A model generated the notes under the pieces. That model saw only the letters and a program-made list of their open reading frames with translations. It was not told the DNA's origin and ran no database searches. The position numbers and the translations under genes are program-made. A stretch of 64,000 bases of DNA from Deltaproteobacteria bacterium (GTDB lineage: Bacteria; Myxococcota_A; Polyangia; Polyangiales; Polyangiaceae). Below are positions 55,045 to 63,434 of this stretch, one piece after another. The DNA lies in the NCBI GenBank assembly GCA_016875405.1, contig VGRJ01000013.1, forward strand, positions 1 through 64,000, written 5' to 3'. Every line of letters starts with the position of its first letter. Within the stretch, counting starts at the first letter, position 1.

Positions 55045-56024
55045 AGAGCATGCGTTTCCGCGAGGCGGTCCGCGAGGCGATCGCTGAAGAGATGGAGCGG
55101 GACGACCGCGTCTTTCTCATGGGCGAGGAAGTCGGGCAGTACCAGGGCGCCTACAAGGTGAGCGAAGGGCTGCTCGAGCGCTTTGGCGAGAGGCGCGTCA
55201 TCGACACCCCGATCACGGAGGCAGGCTTCGCCGGCATCGGCATCGGCGCGGCGATGGTGGGCCTCCGGCCGATCATCGAGTTCATGACCTGGAACTTCTC
55301 GGCCGTGGCCTTCGACCAAATCCTGAACAACGCGGCGAAGCTGCGGCAAATGTCGGGTGGACAGCTCTCGGTGCCGGTGGTGTTCCGCGGCCCGAACGCC
55401 TCGGCGCGCCAGGTAGGCTCGCAACACTCGCACGCGATGGAACACTTCTACGTCAACGTGCCCGGGCTGAAGGTCATCGCGCCGGCAACTCCGGCCGACG
55501 CGAAGGGCATGCTGAAGACCGCGATCCGCGACGAGGACCCCGTCCTCTACCTGGAGAGCGAGACGCTCTACTCGGTGAAGGGCGACGTGCCCGAGGGCGA
55601 GCACCTCGTGCCGTTCGGGAAGGCCCGGATCGCGCGCGAGGGGACCGACTGCACGCTCATCTCGTACAGCCGCATGGTGCACGTGTGCCTGGACGCCGCC
55701 GAGGCGCTCGCGGCGAAGGGCATCGACTGCGAGGTGATCGACCTGCGGAGCCTTCGCCCGCTCGACGAGGAGACGATCGTCGCGAGCCTCACGAAGACCC
55801 ACCGCGCCGTGGTCGCCTACGAGGGCTGGCCGTATGGCGGCGTCGGCGCCGAGGTCGTCGATCGCTTGCAGCGGCTCGCCTTCGACGAGCTCGACGCGCC
55901 GATCCTGCGCGTCACGACGATGGACGTGCCAATGCCGTACAACGCCAAGCTCGAGCAACTCGTGATCCCGCAAGCGCATCGCATCATCGACGCCGTGGAG
56001 CGCGTCACCTACCGGAGGACCTGA
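55041..56024 (+). CDS. pdhB: Pyruvate dehydrogenase E1 component, beta subunit
   Basis: 327 residues from ATG 55041, overlapping pdhA by four bases; the longer frame from 54960 lies within pdhA. Conserved features are the RFREAVREAIAEEMERD start, GEEVGQYQGAYKVSEGLLE, DTPITEAGFAGIGIGAAMVG, the QILNNAAKLRQMSGG segment, GSQHSHAMEHF, PATPADAKGML and the C-terminal GVGAEVVDRL and DVPMPYNAKLE. It forms the E1 heterotetramer with PdhA. Confidence 0.96.
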
Positions 56025-56028
56025 GCCG

Positions 56029-57297
56029 ATGGCACGCGTCGTCGACATGCCGAAGCTCTCCCCGACGATGGAGGAGGGCCAGATCGTCACCTGGCATCGG
56101 AAGGAAGGGGACGCCGTCGAGGTCGACGATCTCCTCGCCGAGGTCGAGACGGACAAGGCTACGATGGAGTTTCGCTCCTTCGACCGCGGGACACTCCTCA
56201 AGGTCCTCGCGCCAGCGGGCTCGATGGTGCGGCTCGGTGACCCCGTCGCCGTGATCGGCAAGCCGGGCGAGTCGACCGAGGGCCTCGTCTCGGGGACTCG
56301 CGCCGGCGCGGCTCCGGCGACTGCCCCCGCGGGCGTCGACGCACCAAGCGAGGCGATGACGCCCGCAACGACTGCGCCCGTCCTTGTGACCGGCGGCCGC
56401 GTGAAAGCCTCCCCTTACGTCCGAAAGCTCGCGCGGGAGCGCGGGCTCGACCTCCTCACGGTGCACGGCTCGGGCACGGGCGGTCGCATCGTGGCGCGCG
56501 ATCTCGACGGCGGCGCGGTGGCGACGCGTGTCACCGCTCCGTCGGCAGCGGCGCCGAAGCCGACCTCGGTCCCCTTCGCAGCCCCGGTATCGGCCACAGT
56601 CGCGCGAGAGGCTCGGGAGTCGGTCTCGAAGCCGCTCAGCATGATGCGGCGCACGATCGCGCGCCGCCTTACCGAATCAAAGCGCGACGTCCCCCACTTC
56701 TACCTCACGATCGACGTCGACGCGGGAGCGCTCTTCGAGCTCCGGGCACGCCTCAACGCAGACCTCGACAAGAAGATCTCGTTCAACGACCTCGTCGTGA
56801 AGGCAGTCTCGATCGCGCTCGTGCGCGCGCCCGAGGTAAACGCGCAGTTCACTCCGGAGGCGCTCGTCTACCACCGTCGGATCGATCTCTCGATCGCGAT
56901 CGCGGTCGACGAGGGCCTCGTCACACCAGTCCTGCGCGACGCCGATCGCAAGTCCGTGGTCGAGATCAGCGAGGAAATCCAGACGCTCTCCGCACGCGCG
57001 CGCGATAAGAAGCTCACGGTCGAAGAGATGACCGGAGGGACGTTCTCGATCTCCAACCTCGGCATGTTCGGGATCGACGAGTTCGCGGCGGTCATCAACC
57101 CGCCCGAAGGCGCCATCCTCGCGGTCGGGGCAATCCGCGCGGAGCCCGTCGTCCGGGGCGACGCGGTGGTCCCGGGAAAGCGCATGAAGCTCACTCTCTC
57201 GTGCGACCATCGGGTGGTCGACGGCGCCGTCGGAGCGAAGTTCCTCGCGGAGCTCCGGAAGGTCCTCGAGCGGCCGCTGCAAATCCTCGCACACTGA
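56029..57297 (+). CDS. pdhC: Dihydrolipoamide acetyltransferase (PDH E2)
   Basis: 422 residues from ATG, four bases after pdhB. One N-terminal lipoyl domain (1-77) has the lipoylated Lys43 in VETDKATMEF. An Ala/Pro linker leads to a peripheral-subunit-binding domain (about 125-160: VKASPYVRKLARERGLDLLT, SGTGGRIVARDL). The catalytic domain (about 200-422) contains MRRTIARRLTESKRDVPHFY, SFNDLVVKAVSIAL, GGTFSISNLGMFG and the active-site SCDHRVVDGA (His about 394). The E3 dihydrolipoamide dehydrogenase is not encoded next to it. Confidence 0.96.
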   Translation: MARVVDMPKLSPTMEEGQIVTWHRKEGDAVEVDDLLAEVETDKATMEFRSFDRGTLLKVLAPAGSMVRLGDPVAVIGKPGESTEGLVSGTRAGAAPATAPAGVDAPSEAMTPATTAPVLVTGGRVKASPYVRKLARERGLDLLTVHGSGTGGRIVARDLDGGAVATRVTAPSAAAPKPTSVPFAAPVSATVAREARESVSKPLSMMRRTIARRLTESKRDVPHFYLTIDVDAGALFELRARLNADLDKKISFNDLVVKAVSIALVRAPEVNAQFTPEALVYHRRIDLSIAIAVDEGLVTPVLRDADRKSVVEISEEIQTLSARARDKKLTVEEMTGGTFSISNLGMFGIDEFAAVINPPEGAILAVGAIRAEPVVRGDAVVPGKRMKLTLSCDHRVVDGAVGAKFLAELRKVLERPLQILAH

Positions 57298-57315
57298 CCA
57301 CGGTCGACGACGGTC

Positions 57316-58239
57316 TTGCGCTCGTCGCGACGCGCCGTGCTGCTCGGGGCGACCTTGTTCGGCGCCACCGCAGCGCCCTCGCGCGGGGTCGCGCACGCAA
57401 CGAGACCGGCCGGCCCCCAGGAGACGGAGATCGCCGTGTTGCGCGCGCCGAGTCGCGGCATGGTCCTCGTCAAGGGAGGGCTCGTGCGCGTTGGCAGCGA
57501 GCTCACGGAGGTCAGCGACGCGCAGCGGATGTGCCGCGAAGAGCTGTCGCGCGAGGCGTGTTCGACGAGCCTGTTCTCCGATGAAATGGTGGCGCACGAC
57601 GTCAGGCTCTCGGACTTCTGGCTCGATCGGACCGAGGTGACGAACGACGCGTATGAGCGCTGCGTCGAGGTCGGCGAGTGCCGAGGCCCGCGCCATGTTG
57701 GAGCACGTCGTTGGCGTGCAGTCCCAGCCCACCCCGTGACGCTGGTGACGTGGGACGACGCCGATCGCTATTGTCGATGGCGCGGCGCGCGCCTGCCGAC
57801 CGAGGCCGAGTGGGAGCGCGCGGCGCGAGGGTTCGCGCGACGCCTCTACCCCTGGGGTGAGGTCTACGCCCCGCTGCTCTCGAATCATGGACGGGCGGCG
57901 CTGCTCGAGGTGGAGCGGACCGACGATGTCGACGGCTTCCTCGAGCTCGCGCCCGTCGCCTCGTTTCCCTCGGCGCGAACCCCCGAGGGCGTGCTCGATC
58001 TCGCGGGCAACGTCTCGGAGTGGGTCGCGGACTGGTACGCCGAAGGCTACGCCGAGCCCGAGACGGTCGACCCGAGAGGTCCGGCATCCGGAAACTTCAA
58101 GGTGCACCGGGGCGGCAGCTTCATCGACGGTCGCGCGTGGCTACGAGGCGCGCGCCGCGGCCACGCCCTCCCTTCATCGAGCGCCAAGTGGTTGGGGTTT
58201 CGGTGCGCGACGAGCGGTCGGCCTTCCCGGAGTTGGTGA
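57316..58239 (+). CDS. SUMF1/formylglycine-enzyme-fold protein lacking the FGE cysteines
   Basis: 307 residues from TTG 57316. The N-terminus has twin arginines and a hydrophobic stretch (RSSRRAVLLGATLFGATAA), compatible with export. The SUMF1 fold is clear: MVLVKGGLVRVGS, FWLDRTEVTNDAY, HPVTLVTWDDADRYCRWRGA, RLPTEAEWERAARG, DLAGNVSEWVADW and KVHRGGSFIDGRAWLRGARR, ending GFRCA. In true formylglycine-generating enzymes the segment after RGGSF carries the first of two redox cysteines; here it is Ile-Asp, so copper-dependent sulfatase activation is unlikely. More likely a ligand-binding or kinase-associated homologue. It starts 18 bases after the E2 gene. Confidence 0.8.
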   Translation: MRSSRRAVLLGATLFGATAAPSRGVAHATRPAGPQETEIAVLRAPSRGMVLVKGGLVRVGSELTEVSDAQRMCREELSREACSTSLFSDEMVAHDVRLSDFWLDRTEVTNDAYERCVEVGECRGPRHVGARRWRAVPAHPVTLVTWDDADRYCRWRGARLPTEAEWERAARGFARRLYPWGEVYAPLLSNHGRAALLEVERTDDVDGFLELAPVASFPSARTPEGVLDLAGNVSEWVADWYAEGYAEPETVDPRGPASGNFKVHRGGSFIDGRAWLRGARRGHALPSSSAKWLGFRCATSGRPSRSW

Positions 58240-58268
58240 GCGATCCGCGCGGTGCTAGGACGGCTCGG

Positions 58269-59183
58269 GTGAAGATCGCGCACCTCTCGGACCTGCACGT
58301 CCCGGCGTGGCAAGGCGTCACCCTCGAGCGCTGCCTCAACAAGCGACTCACGGGGCTCGCGAACCTGCGGCTACGACGCGGCCACGAACATGAGGGCTAC
58401 GCGCTGTCGGCAGTGGCGCGCGCGGTGCGCGAGCGAGCCGACATCGATCACGTCGTCGTGACGGGCGACCTCACGAACTTGGCGCTCGAAGAGGAGTTCG
58501 AGGCGGCGCGACGGTTCCTCGCCGAGGAACTCGCCCTCGACCCCTCGCGGGTCACGGTGATCCCAGGCAACCACGACGCGTACACGCGCGGCGCCTACGA
58601 GTCTCGACGGTTCGAGCGTTACCTCTCGAGCTACGCGACGAACGATCTCCCCGGCGCGAGCGCGATGCACGAAGAGCGGGCGTTTCCGTTCGTCCGAATT
58701 CGCGGCCCCGTCGCGATAGTAGGCCTCTCCACCGCGGTGCCGCGTCCGCCGCTCGTCGCGTCCGGCGAAGTCGGTGCGCTCCAGCGAGCGGCGCTCCACG
58801 CGGTGCTCGCACACTCCGAGGTCTCCTCCCGGTTTCCGGTGATCCTGATTCATCACCCGTGGCATCGCCCACCCTCGCTGAAGAAGGCGATGCTGGACGC
58901 GCTCGACGACCGTGACGAGCTGAAGGAGGTGCTCGACGTGCTCCCGCGCGGCCTGCTCCTGCACGGTCACCTCCATCGGCGAATGCGCCGCACGCTGGGA
59001 ACGGCGCGAGGGAAGCTCGACGTGCTGGGAGCGACCAGCGCATCGTTGGTCTGCGACGACCCTGACCGCCGCGCGGGGTTCAACGTCTATGAGGTCGACG
59101 AGCGAGGGCTCGTCGGCGTCGAGAGCTTTCGCCTCGACGCGCAAGGCGCGCGGTTTGAGCCCGCCGCGATCGTGGCCACCTGA
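58269..59183 (+). CDS. Calcineurin-type metallophosphoesterase
   Basis: 304 residues from GTG 58269 with AGGA about eight bases upstream. The five metal-binding blocks are present in order: SDLHV (Asp8, His10), VTGDLTN, IPGNHDAYT, LIHHPWH and LLHGHLHRR. This is the class III cyclic-nucleotide phosphodiesterase/CpdA-like arrangement (DxH, GD, GNHD, H, GHxH). Cytoplasmic; no signal peptide. Substrate cannot be inferred from context. The frame upstream to 58020 overlaps the SUMF1-like gene and is not coding. Confidence 0.92.
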   Translation: MKIAHLSDLHVPAWQGVTLERCLNKRLTGLANLRLRRGHEHEGYALSAVARAVRERADIDHVVVTGDLTNLALEEEFEAARRFLAEELALDPSRVTVIPGNHDAYTRGAYESRRFERYLSSYATNDLPGASAMHEERAFPFVRIRGPVAIVGLSTAVPRPPLVASGEVGALQRAALHAVLAHSEVSSRFPVILIHHPWHRPPSLKKAMLDALDDRDELKEVLDVLPRGLLLHGHLHRRMRRTLGTARGKLDVLGATSASLVCDDPDRRAGFNVYEVDERGLVGVESFRLDAQGARFEPAAIVAT

Positions 59184-59300
59184 CGCCGTGCCGCGAAGCG
59201 GACGCCGCAGCGAGCCGCGTAGCCCGCTACGCATGGACGCGTAGGTCCTTGAAATGAGTGACGCTTGGTCATGGGCGCGGAAGTTGCTGAACGGACGCGC

Positions 59301-59519
59301 ATGATGACGAACGCCGACCTCATGAACGACACGCTCCCGGAGTCCGCCCGAGGGATCTTCAGCGGAATGTCGACTTCGGGCGACCCTCGCGGCGTGCGCA
59401 TCCTCGCTCGTACGATCTACCGCGAGCTTCGCACCGCCGGCATGACCGAGCGGGAGGTGCTCGCCGTCGCGACCGAGCTGCTCGCCCAGACCGCGACGGA
59501 CCTGAAGTCGAGCCGCTGA
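59301..59519 (+). CDS. Small helical protein, unknown
   Basis: 72 residues from ATG 59301; an alternative ATG at 59271 gives 82. It is helix-rich with a conserved-looking centre (NDTLPESARGIFSGMSTSGD, RGVRILARTIYRELRTAGMT) and ends TDLKSSR. No signal peptide, cysteines or known motif. A 16-codon open frame (59254-59304) ends on a TGA that overlaps the ATG, which could couple translation. It lies 79 bases before the FHA-CpaF gene. Confidence 0.55.
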   Translation: MMTNADLMNDTLPESARGIFSGMSTSGDPRGVRILARTIYRELRTAGMTEREVLAVATELLAQTATDLKSSR

Positions 59520-59598
59520 TCTGCTGCACCGCGGCCCGCGGTTTAGTGGTCGCCGCTGCCGGCATCTGGTAAGCCGCTCGCTGGTCCGGCAAGAAGCG

Positions 59599-61593
59599 AT
59601 GCTCTCCATCGTCATCAGCGAAAAAGGCGGCGCCGAGCGACGACAGGTCTTCGAGCGGGATGAGATCACGGTCGGCCGCGTGAAGGGCAACGACGTGCTC
59701 CTGCCGAAGGGCAACGTGTCGAAGCAGCACGCTCGCCTGATCGTGCGCGACGGTCGCTACATCGTCAGCGATCTCAAAAGCACGAACGGGACCTACGTCA
59801 ACCACCGTCGCATCACCCACGCGACGCTCGTACGCGAAGGCGACCGGATCTACATCGGCGATTTCATTCTTCGAATTGAGACGCCAGGCGCTGTCGCAGC
59901 GGACTCGGCGGGCGACGAGACGCAAGGCCACGAAGCCTCGCAGCACCCCATCGACGACGCCAGCGCGTGCTCGCACCTCGAGCCCTCGACGACCTCGAGC
60001 TTGCCGCACGCGTCGTCGTCTCCGGTCCCCGGCGGCGCGGAGCAGTCGTCGGCGCGGCGCTCGAGCACGAGGCCGCTCGACGACGTCGTCAGCCACTTTC
60101 CGCTCGAGCACGACCCAGACTCCGGGAGCCTCGTGCCGTCCGATGTCCCGGCGCCACCGAGACTCCCTCGGGGTGTCGCAGACACCGGCGAACATACGGC
60201 GCGAAGCCGAACGCCGTCGGGGCAGAGCGACGCTTACGGGATGCTGCAAGAGCCAGCGTCCGGGCCCTCCGCCAGCACGACGGGCTCCTACCCTGCCCTC
60301 TCGGGAGCCGGCAGCGAGGCGACCCCCTCGGGTCGTACGAGCCAGCTCGCGGTCGAAGAGATGCGGCGGGGGATGCAGCGCGAGTTCGTCGCGGAGCTCT
60401 GTGTCGCGGTCGAGCGCGAGCTCGGCACCGAGCCCCTCGAGCTCCTGCCCCGACCGACCTCGGACACGGTGAAGACCGTGGATGACATCCTCGAGCGGAT
60501 CGTCTCGGCCGATAGCCCCGCCCCCGAGCTCGACGTGAACCAGCTCTTGCCGATGGCGCTGCGCGAGCTCGTCGCGCTCGGGGCGCTCGACGTCCTGCTC
60601 GGTGACGAGGCAGTGAGCCGGATGCGCGTGACGCAGCGCGACGTCGTCCTCCAGCGGCGTGGGGTCTCCGAGCTCTACGAGGGCATCGGCTTCACGACCG
60701 AGGCTGGGCTCGTCCGCGCGATCCGCCGCCTGTGCGCCGATCTCGGCAGGCCCGTCGCCGACGACGAGTCCGTGATCGAGCGCGAGCTCTCGGACGGTCG
60801 CAAGCTCTCGGCGCTCCTCCCGCCTGCGGCGATCGGCGGCGCGGTTCTACAGATTCGACGAACGAAGAGCGAGCCCACGACCCTCAACGATCTGGTGCGG
60901 GGCGGCGCAATTTCACGGGGCATCGCGATGTTGCTGACGCACGCGATGGCGGCACGCGCGAACGTGTTGCTCGTCGGCCCCCCTGATCAAGGCGTCGACG
61001 AGGTCTTGAGCGCGCTCTGCCTCGCAGCGCCACGGGCGCATCAGATCCTGACGCTCGGAGACGATGACTTCGGAGGCCGCGCCGTGCGCCTCGGAGCGCG
61101 CGGCGAAGAGAGTCGACTCGTTGAGCTCGTTCGGGCAGCCGCCCGCATGTCGCCGGACAACCTCGTGTGCCGTCCCCTCGCGGGGGCGCCGCTCGTGGCG
61201 ACGCTCGACGCGGTGCGGGAGGGCATGACGGGGGTGCTGCTCGTCAACTCTGCGTCGACCGCGCGCGTCGCCATTGATCGGCTTGCCACAGACGTCGCGA
61301 CGACACGCGCCGTCGACGTGGCGACGGCTCGCGAGCTCGTCGCCAACACCTTCGACCTGGTGCTCGAGATCGGGCGACTCCGGGACGGCCGCGTGAGGGT
61401 CGTTCGCCTGGCCGAGCTCCGCGAGGGCGCGCCGCGCGACGTCTTCACGTTCGTGTTCCGCCGAACCGCAGCGGGCGGCGCGATCGAGGGCACGTTCTCG
61501 GCATCCGGCATCGTCCCGCGGCTGGTTGAAGATCTCGCCGCGCGTGGCATGCCGCTCGACACCGCCATCTTCCGACGACATCCTACCGCGTGA
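59599..61593 (+). CDS. FHA domain fused to a degenerate CpaF/TadA-type ATPase
   Basis: 664 residues. An FHA domain (about 22-95) has ITVGRVKGNDVLLPKGNVSK, KQHARLIV and DLKSTNGTYVN, with all phosphothreonine-binding residues. A Ser/Pro/Thr-rich linker (about 100-250) follows. The C-terminal half follows CpaF-type secretion ATPases (LLGDEAVSRMRVTQRDVVLQ, LVRAIRRLCADLGRPVADDE, DGRKLSALLPPAAIGGAVLQIRR), but Walker A is GPPDQGVDE (about 459-467) with no Gly-Lys-Ser/Thr. The Walker B region reads SPDNLVCRPLAG instead of a Glu-containing motif, and the His-box is VNSAS. It should not hydrolyse ATP. No pilus genes are adjacent. Confidence 0.85.
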   Translation: MLSIVISEKGGAERRQVFERDEITVGRVKGNDVLLPKGNVSKQHARLIVRDGRYIVSDLKSTNGTYVNHRRITHATLVREGDRIYIGDFILRIETPGAVAADSAGDETQGHEASQHPIDDASACSHLEPSTTSSLPHASSSPVPGGAEQSSARRSSTRPLDDVVSHFPLEHDPDSGSLVPSDVPAPPRLPRGVADTGEHTARSRTPSGQSDAYGMLQEPASGPSASTTGSYPALSGAGSEATPSGRTSQLAVEEMRRGMQREFVAELCVAVERELGTEPLELLPRPTSDTVKTVDDILERIVSADSPAPELDVNQLLPMALRELVALGALDVLLGDEAVSRMRVTQRDVVLQRRGVSELYEGIGFTTEAGLVRAIRRLCADLGRPVADDESVIERELSDGRKLSALLPPAAIGGAVLQIRRTKSEPTTLNDLVRGGAISRGIAMLLTHAMAARANVLLVGPPDQGVDEVLSALCLAAPRAHQILTLGDDDFGGRAVRLGARGEESRLVELVRAAARMSPDNLVCRPLAGAPLVATLDAVREGMTGVLLVNSASTARVAIDRLATDVATTRAVDVATARELVANTFDLVLEIGRLRDGRVRVVRLAELREGAPRDVFTFVFRRTAAGGAIEGTFSASGIVPRLVEDLAARGMPLDTAIFRRHPTA

Positions 61594-61627
61594 CGCTCCG
61601 CGTCGCTTCGACCTCGCCCGACTCGCC

Positions 61628-62125
61628 ATGGCCATTCGCACCATCCTGCACTACCCCGACCCGCGCCTCCGCGAGCAGGGGCAGCCCATCACCGAGATCG
61701 ACGACCGCATTCGAGCGCTGATCGATGACGTGGCCGAGACCATGTACGCGGCTCCCGGGGTGGGCCTCGCGGCCACGCAGATCGGCGAAGCGGTGGCGCT
61801 GTTCGTGATCGACGTCGCCGACGAGGATGAGCCGAGCGACCTCAAGGTGTTCATCAACCCGGAGATCGTCGCGAAGTCCGGCAAGGCCTGCATCCGCGAG
61901 GGCTGCCTGTCGTTCCCCGGCGTCAGCGAGGAGGTCGACCGCGCCGCCGAGGTGACGGTGCGGGCGCAGGACCGGGACGGAAAGCCCTTCGAGCTCAAGG
62001 CCGACGGCCTGCTCGCGATCGCGATCCAGCACGAGCACGACCACTTGCAGGGCAAGCTGATGATCGATCACCTTGGCCTCATCAAGCGCCGCATCGTGCA
62101 CCGACAGATGACGAAGAACGGGTGA
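61628..62125 (+). CDS. def: Peptide deformylase
   Basis: 165 residues from ATG 61628; the frame upstream to 61526 overlaps the FHA-CpaF gene. The three signature motifs are GVGLAATQ (44-51), EGCLS (91-95, Cys93 metal ligand) and HEHDH (135-139, two His ligands and the catalytic Glu136). It removes the N-formyl group from nascent proteins. Thirty-four bases separate it from the FHA-CpaF stop, so the two may share a transcript. Confidence 0.97.
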   Translation: MAIRTILHYPDPRLREQGQPITEIDDRIRALIDDVAETMYAAPGVGLAATQIGEAVALFVIDVADEDEPSDLKVFINPEIVAKSGKACIREGCLSFPGVSEEVDRAAEVTVRAQDRDGKPFELKADGLLAIAIQHEHDHLQGKLMIDHLGLIKRRIVHRQMTKNG

Positions 62126-62233
62126 GCCGAAGGCCGGCGCGACGGCGCTCCGCGACTCCTCGAGTCGATGCCTGCGTGGCGCAGCGACGGTCGGGCTTCC
62201 GAAGGGAGCGACCGGCCCTGTCGACGCGAGGCG

Positions 62234-62249
62234 GGCCCCGGTAGGGGCC
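62234..62249. terminator. Possible hairpin between convergent def and ribD
   Basis: A GGCCCC/GGGGCC stem with a 4-base loop, five bases beyond the ribD stop. No T-run on either strand, so any termination would be weak or Rho-dependent. The remaining part of the 128-base gap shows nothing else. Confidence 0.35.
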
Positions 62250-62253
62250 TTGG

Positions 62254-63387
62254 TCAGTCGTCCTTCTCGGGGAAGCGAATTCGGCCGTGGACGTAAGCGT
62301 CCTGCCCGCACACTTCCCACCGCGGATGCACGATCTGCGGCGCTTCGCTCGGAGTGTCGGGCCCTGCCCAATCGACCGCCCCGGGCCGACCACGCGGACC
62401 GAGCAGCTTGGGCGCGACGAACGCGTGAAGCTCGTCGGCAAGCCGCGCGGCGAGGAGACTTCCCGCGAGCTCGGCCCCGCCTTCGAAGAGGACCGAGACG
62501 ACCCCCATCGCGCCGAGCTGGACGAGCGCTGCCGCGACGTCGACGCGCCCCTCCGCCGTCATCGGGAGGCGCAGCACCTCACAGCCCGCGGCCGAGAGAG
62601 CACGCTCCTCGTCTTCGGGAGCCTCGTCGCCGCAGCAGATCCAGGTCGGCACGACGCGAGCGGTCTCGACGAGGCGCGAGGAGAGCGGCGTTCGGAGCCG
62701 CGTGTCGAATACGACCCGCGCCGGCGGCTTGGCGGACCCGAGGAGCTCGCCGTCGCGCACGGTGAGCCGAGGGTCGTCAAAGAGCGCGGTACCGATCCCG
62801 ACGGCCACCGCGTCATGCTGGGCGCGAAGCTGCTGGACCTTGGCGCGCGCCTCTGGTCCGGTCACCCACTTGCTCTGTCCGGTGCGCGTCGCGATGCGTC
62901 CGTCGAGCGACAGGGCGAGCTTCAGCGAAACGTGCGGAATGCCGGTCGTGATAAACTTGCTCCAAGGCGTGACGAGCGCACGAGCGTCGGCGCCGAGGAC
63001 GCCGACCTCGACCTCGAGGCCCGCCTCCTGCATTCGTGCGGCACCACCGCCGGCGACGTGCGGGTTGGGGTCGATGCAGCCGACGACGACGCGCTTCACC
63101 CCCGACTTCAGCACCGCGTCGACGCACGGCGGGGTCTTGCCCCAGTGGCTGCAAGGCTCAAGCGTGACGTACAACGTACCGCCACGCGCCGCCTCCCCAG
63201 CGGCTGCGAGCGCCGCGACCTCGGCGTGATCCGAGCCCGCCTGAACGTGGTACGACTCCGCGGCGATGGCGCCATCGCGATCGACGACGATCGCGCCCAC
63301 GGGCGGATTCGGAGAGGGACGCGCGCAACGAGCGAGCTCAATCGCGCGCCTCATGCGCTTGATGTCGACATCCTTGTCGCCGGCCAT
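62254..63387 (-). CDS. ribD: Bifunctional riboflavin biosynthesis protein RibD
   Basis: 377 residues. The N-terminal deaminase (about 1-145) has PNPPVGAIVV, the zinc site His54-Ala-Glu56 and EPCSHWGKTPPC (Cys79, Cys88), and GCIDPNPHVAGGG. The C-terminal reductase (about 150-365) shows HVSLKLALSLDGRIATRTGQ, SKWVTGPEAR, DAVAVGIGTALFDDPRLTVR and VLFEGGAELAGSLL. It converts the pyrimidinone deaminase substrate to the ribitylamino product in riboflavin synthesis. It begins 47 bases after fabF and is probably co-transcribed with it. Confidence 0.96.
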   Translation of the reverse strand: MAGDKDVDIKRMRRAIELARCARPSPNPPVGAIVVDRDGAIAAESYHVQAGSDHAEVAALAAAGEAARGGTLYVTLEPCSHWGKTPPCVDAVLKSGVKRVVVGCIDPNPHVAGGGAARMQEAGLEVEVGVLGADARALVTPWSKFITTGIPHVSLKLALSLDGRIATRTGQSKWVTGPEARAKVQQLRAQHDAVAVGIGTALFDDPRLTVRDGELLGSAKPPARVVFDTRLRTPLSSRLVETARVVPTWICCGDEAPEDEERALSAAGCEVLRLPMTAEGRVDVAAALVQLGAMGVVSVLFEGGAELAGSLLAARLADELHAFVAPKLLGPRGRPGAVDWAGPDTPSEAPQIVHPRWEVCGQDAYVHGRIRFPEKDD

Positions 63388-63434
63388 GCCTACCTCATGA
63401 CGCCTACGAATCGTGCCGTACCGTCGCGCTCAGG

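Noticed and set aside
59599-61593. Part of a tad/type IVb pilus operon
   Set aside because: The ATPase motifs are lost and no TadB/C, prepilin or secretin genes are adjacent.
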